In this document: positions 5,625 through 7,129 of the stretch, piece by piece
Layout of the letters: every line of letters begins with the position of its first letter
How positions within the stretch are numbered: the first letter of the stretch is position 1
Assembly: GCA_011043375.1 (NCBI GenBank)
Contig: DQYP01000138.1
Coordinates: forward strand, 1 to 7,129
Direction: 5' to 3'
DNA: 7,129 bases
Origin: Thermotogaceae bacterium
Lineage (GTDB): Bacteria > Thermotogota > Thermotogae > B21-G9 > HyVt-16
Position numbers and translations under genes: made by a program
Notes under the pieces: model-generated
What the model was told of the DNA's origin: nothing
Databases searched by the model: none
What the model saw: only the letters and a program-made list of their open reading frames with translations

Positions 5625-7129
5625 GTGTCTAAATACGTATATTTTTTTGCAAATGGTAAAGCTGATGGTAACGCAAAAATGAAGGACATATTGGGTGGTA
5701 AAGGCGCAAACCTTGCTGAGATGACAAATCTTGGGGTTCCAGTTCCTCCGGGATTTACTATTTCAGCAGAAGTGTGTGATTACTATTACAAACACGAGAG
5801 AACTTATCCTGAGGAACTGAAAGCACAGGTTGAGGAAGCCATGAAACGCCTCGAAGAGGCTGCTGGTAAAAAATTTGGAGATCCCAAGAATCCTCTGTTA
5901 GTTTCAGTAAGATCCGGTGCAGCAGTTTCGATGCCCGGTATGATGGATACCATCTTGAATCTTGGTTTGAACGATGAAACTGTCAAAGGATTAGCAGAAG
6001 CAACTAACAATGAAAGATTCGCTTACGACGCTTACAGAAGATTCATACAAATGTTCGGTGACGTTGTCTTGAAGATACCCCATGAAGAATTCGAAAAGAA
6101 ACTCCAAAAAATCAAAGATGAAAAGGGTGTAAAACTTGATACAGAATTAAATGCAGAAGATCTCAAAAAATTAGTTGAACTCTATAAGGAACTGTATAAA
6201 GAACACGGAAAAGAATTCCCTCAAGATCCGGAGAAACAGTTATGGTTAGCAATTGACGCTGTTTTTGGAAGTTGGATGAATGAAAGAGCTATTAAATACA
6301 GACAGATCCACGGTATAAGAGAAGGAGAGCTTCTTGGAACAGCGGTCAATGTAGTTGCCATGGTGTTCGGGAACATGGGTGAAGATAGTGGTACGGGTGT
6401 CGCTTTCACAAGAAATCCATCCACGGGAGAAAAGAAATACTATGGAGAATTTTTGCCCAACGCGCAAGGTGAAGATGTTGTTGCAGGTATAAGAACACCT
6501 CTCCCACTTGATGAACTTAAAAATAGAATGCCTGAAGTTTACAATCAACTCGTTGAAATATTTGAAAAACTCGAGAAACATTATAGAGATATGCAAGATG
6601 TGGAATTCACAATCGAGCGTGGAAAACTTTATTTGTTACAGACAAGAACTGGAAAGAGAACAGCCCAAGCAGCGGTAAAAATAGCAGTTGACATGGTTGA
6701 AGAAGGCTTAATAGATGAAAAAGAAGCGATTCTGAGAATTCAACCCGAACAAATAGAACAGCTACTACACCCAACATTCGATCCAGAAGAAAGAAAGAAG
6801 GCCCAAGTGATTGCAAAGGGGCTCGCTGCATCTCCAGGTGCTGCAACTGGTAAAGTTGTTTTCAACGCAAAAACAGCGGAAGAGTTAGCTGCAGAAGGTG
6901 AAAGAGTTATTCTCGTAAGACCAGAAACTTCACCAGAAGATGTAGGGGGAATGAACTCTGCACAGGGGATCTTAACCTCCAGAGGTGGTATGACTTCGCA
7001 CGCAGCAGTTGTGGCAAGAGGAATGGGCAAACCTTGTATCGTTGGCTGTGAAGAAATGGAAGTTGATGAAGAAAACAAAGTTTTCAAAGCAAACAACGTT
7101 GTGGTCAAAGAAGGAGATTGGATATCCAT
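5625..7129 (+). CDS. ppdK: Pyruvate, phosphate dikinase (3' end outside window)
   Basis: PPDK interconverts pyruvate, ATP and phosphate with PEP, AMP and pyrophosphate. 501 whole codons are visible with no stop, so the gene runs off the right edge; the family is near 880 residues. The N-terminus KYVYFFANGKADG and GGKGANLAEM (24-33, with K26) are typical. The ATP-grasp part has SVRSGAAVSMPGMMDT at 94-109 with R96, DVEFTIE at 325-331 with D325 and E327, and QTRTGKRT at 339-346. The swivelling phosphohistidine domain follows, with GGMTSHAAVVARGMGKPCIVG and the phosphorylated H459. The PEP/pyruvate-binding barrel is missing only because of the window edge. The TSHA motif and ATP residues favour PPDK over PEP synthase. 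It has its own extended -10 promoter. Its direction in this organism, glycolytic or gluconeogenic, cannot be told. Confidence 0.97.
   Translation, partial: MSKYVYFFANGKADGNAKMKDILGGKGANLAEMTNLGVPVPPGFTISAEVCDYYYKHERTYPEELKAQVEEAMKRLEEAAGKKFGDPKNPLLVSVRSGAAVSMPGMMDTILNLGLNDETVKGLAEATNNERFAYDAYRRFIQMFGDVVLKIPHEEFEKKLQKIKDEKGVKLDTELNAEDLKKLVELYKELYKEHGKEFPQDPEKQLWLAIDAVFGSWMNERAIKYRQIHGIREGELLGTAVNVVAMVFGNMGEDSGTGVAFTRNPSTGEKKYYGEFLPNAQGEDVVAGIRTPLPLDELKNRMPEVYNQLVEIFEKLEKHYRDMQDVEFTIERGKLYLLQTRTGKRTAQAAVKIAVDMVEEGLIDEKEAILRIQPEQIEQLLHPTFDPEERKKAQVIAKGLAASPGAATGKVVFNAKTAEELAAEGERVILVRPETSPEDVGGMNSAQGILTSRGGMTSHAAVVARGMGKPCIVGCEEMEVDEENKVFKANNVVVKEGDWIS

Noticed and set aside
6740..7129. Open frame of 129 codons on the minus strand
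   Set aside because: It lies wholly antisense to the well-conserved ppdK coding sequence and reads a low-complexity Ser/Pro/Ala-rich product, typical of a shadow frame.

Overview
The window looks like a chromosomal segment of a thermophilic member of the Thermotogota (Thermotoga/Pseudothermotoga/Fervidobacterium-like). This rests on the fused aspartate carbamoyltransferase PyrB-PyrI, an arrangement described for Thermotoga maritima, plus the low G+C by eye, Lys/Glu/Ile-rich proteins, strong AGGAGGTGA-type ribosome binding sites and a full-length bacterial-type pyruvate phosphate dikinase. The genus is inferred, not proven. Every gene I can support is on the + strand.

Layout. 1-135 is non-coding DNA with a 29-bp tandem repeat running into a GTCATTCC...GACGAGGAATC element of the dispersed-repeat kind. 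213-1127 is cysK (cysteine synthase). 1128-1341 is an intergenic region that reads as a regulatory leader: a good promoter overlapping the cysK 3' end, a 37-codon leader ORF with its own ribosome binding site, a U-rich stretch, and a strong intrinsic terminator whose 5' arm is overlapped by the leader stop codon. 1342-2922 is pyrBI (fused catalytic and zinc-binding regulatory chains of aspartate carbamoyltransferase). 3002-3077 is tRNA-Ala(GGC) with its own promoter and a terminator at 3094-3118. 3170-5509 is a three-gene operon: a free methionine-(R)-sulfoxide reductase, a TIM-barrel sugar epimerase/isomerase and a Gfo/Idh/MocA oxidoreductase. 5625 to the right edge is ppdK, cut off after about 501 codons.

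How the genes fit together. Most of the window is housekeeping metabolism: cysteine synthesis, the first committed step of pyrimidine synthesis, a tRNA, repair of oxidised free methionine, and the pyruvate/PEP node. The epimerase and the oxidoreductase are adjacent, probably co-transcribed and have compatible chemistries, so they probably act in one sugar or polyol pathway, but no transporter or regulator is in view to name the substrate.

The most interesting signal is the pyrBI leader at 1114-1341. Its order (promoter, leader ORF, U-rich tract, terminator, structural gene) is that of the UTP-sensitive, translation-coupled attenuator of the enterobacterial pyrBI operon. I see no PyrR-type binding loop in it. 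This is an inference from layout and needs a comparative and transcript test.
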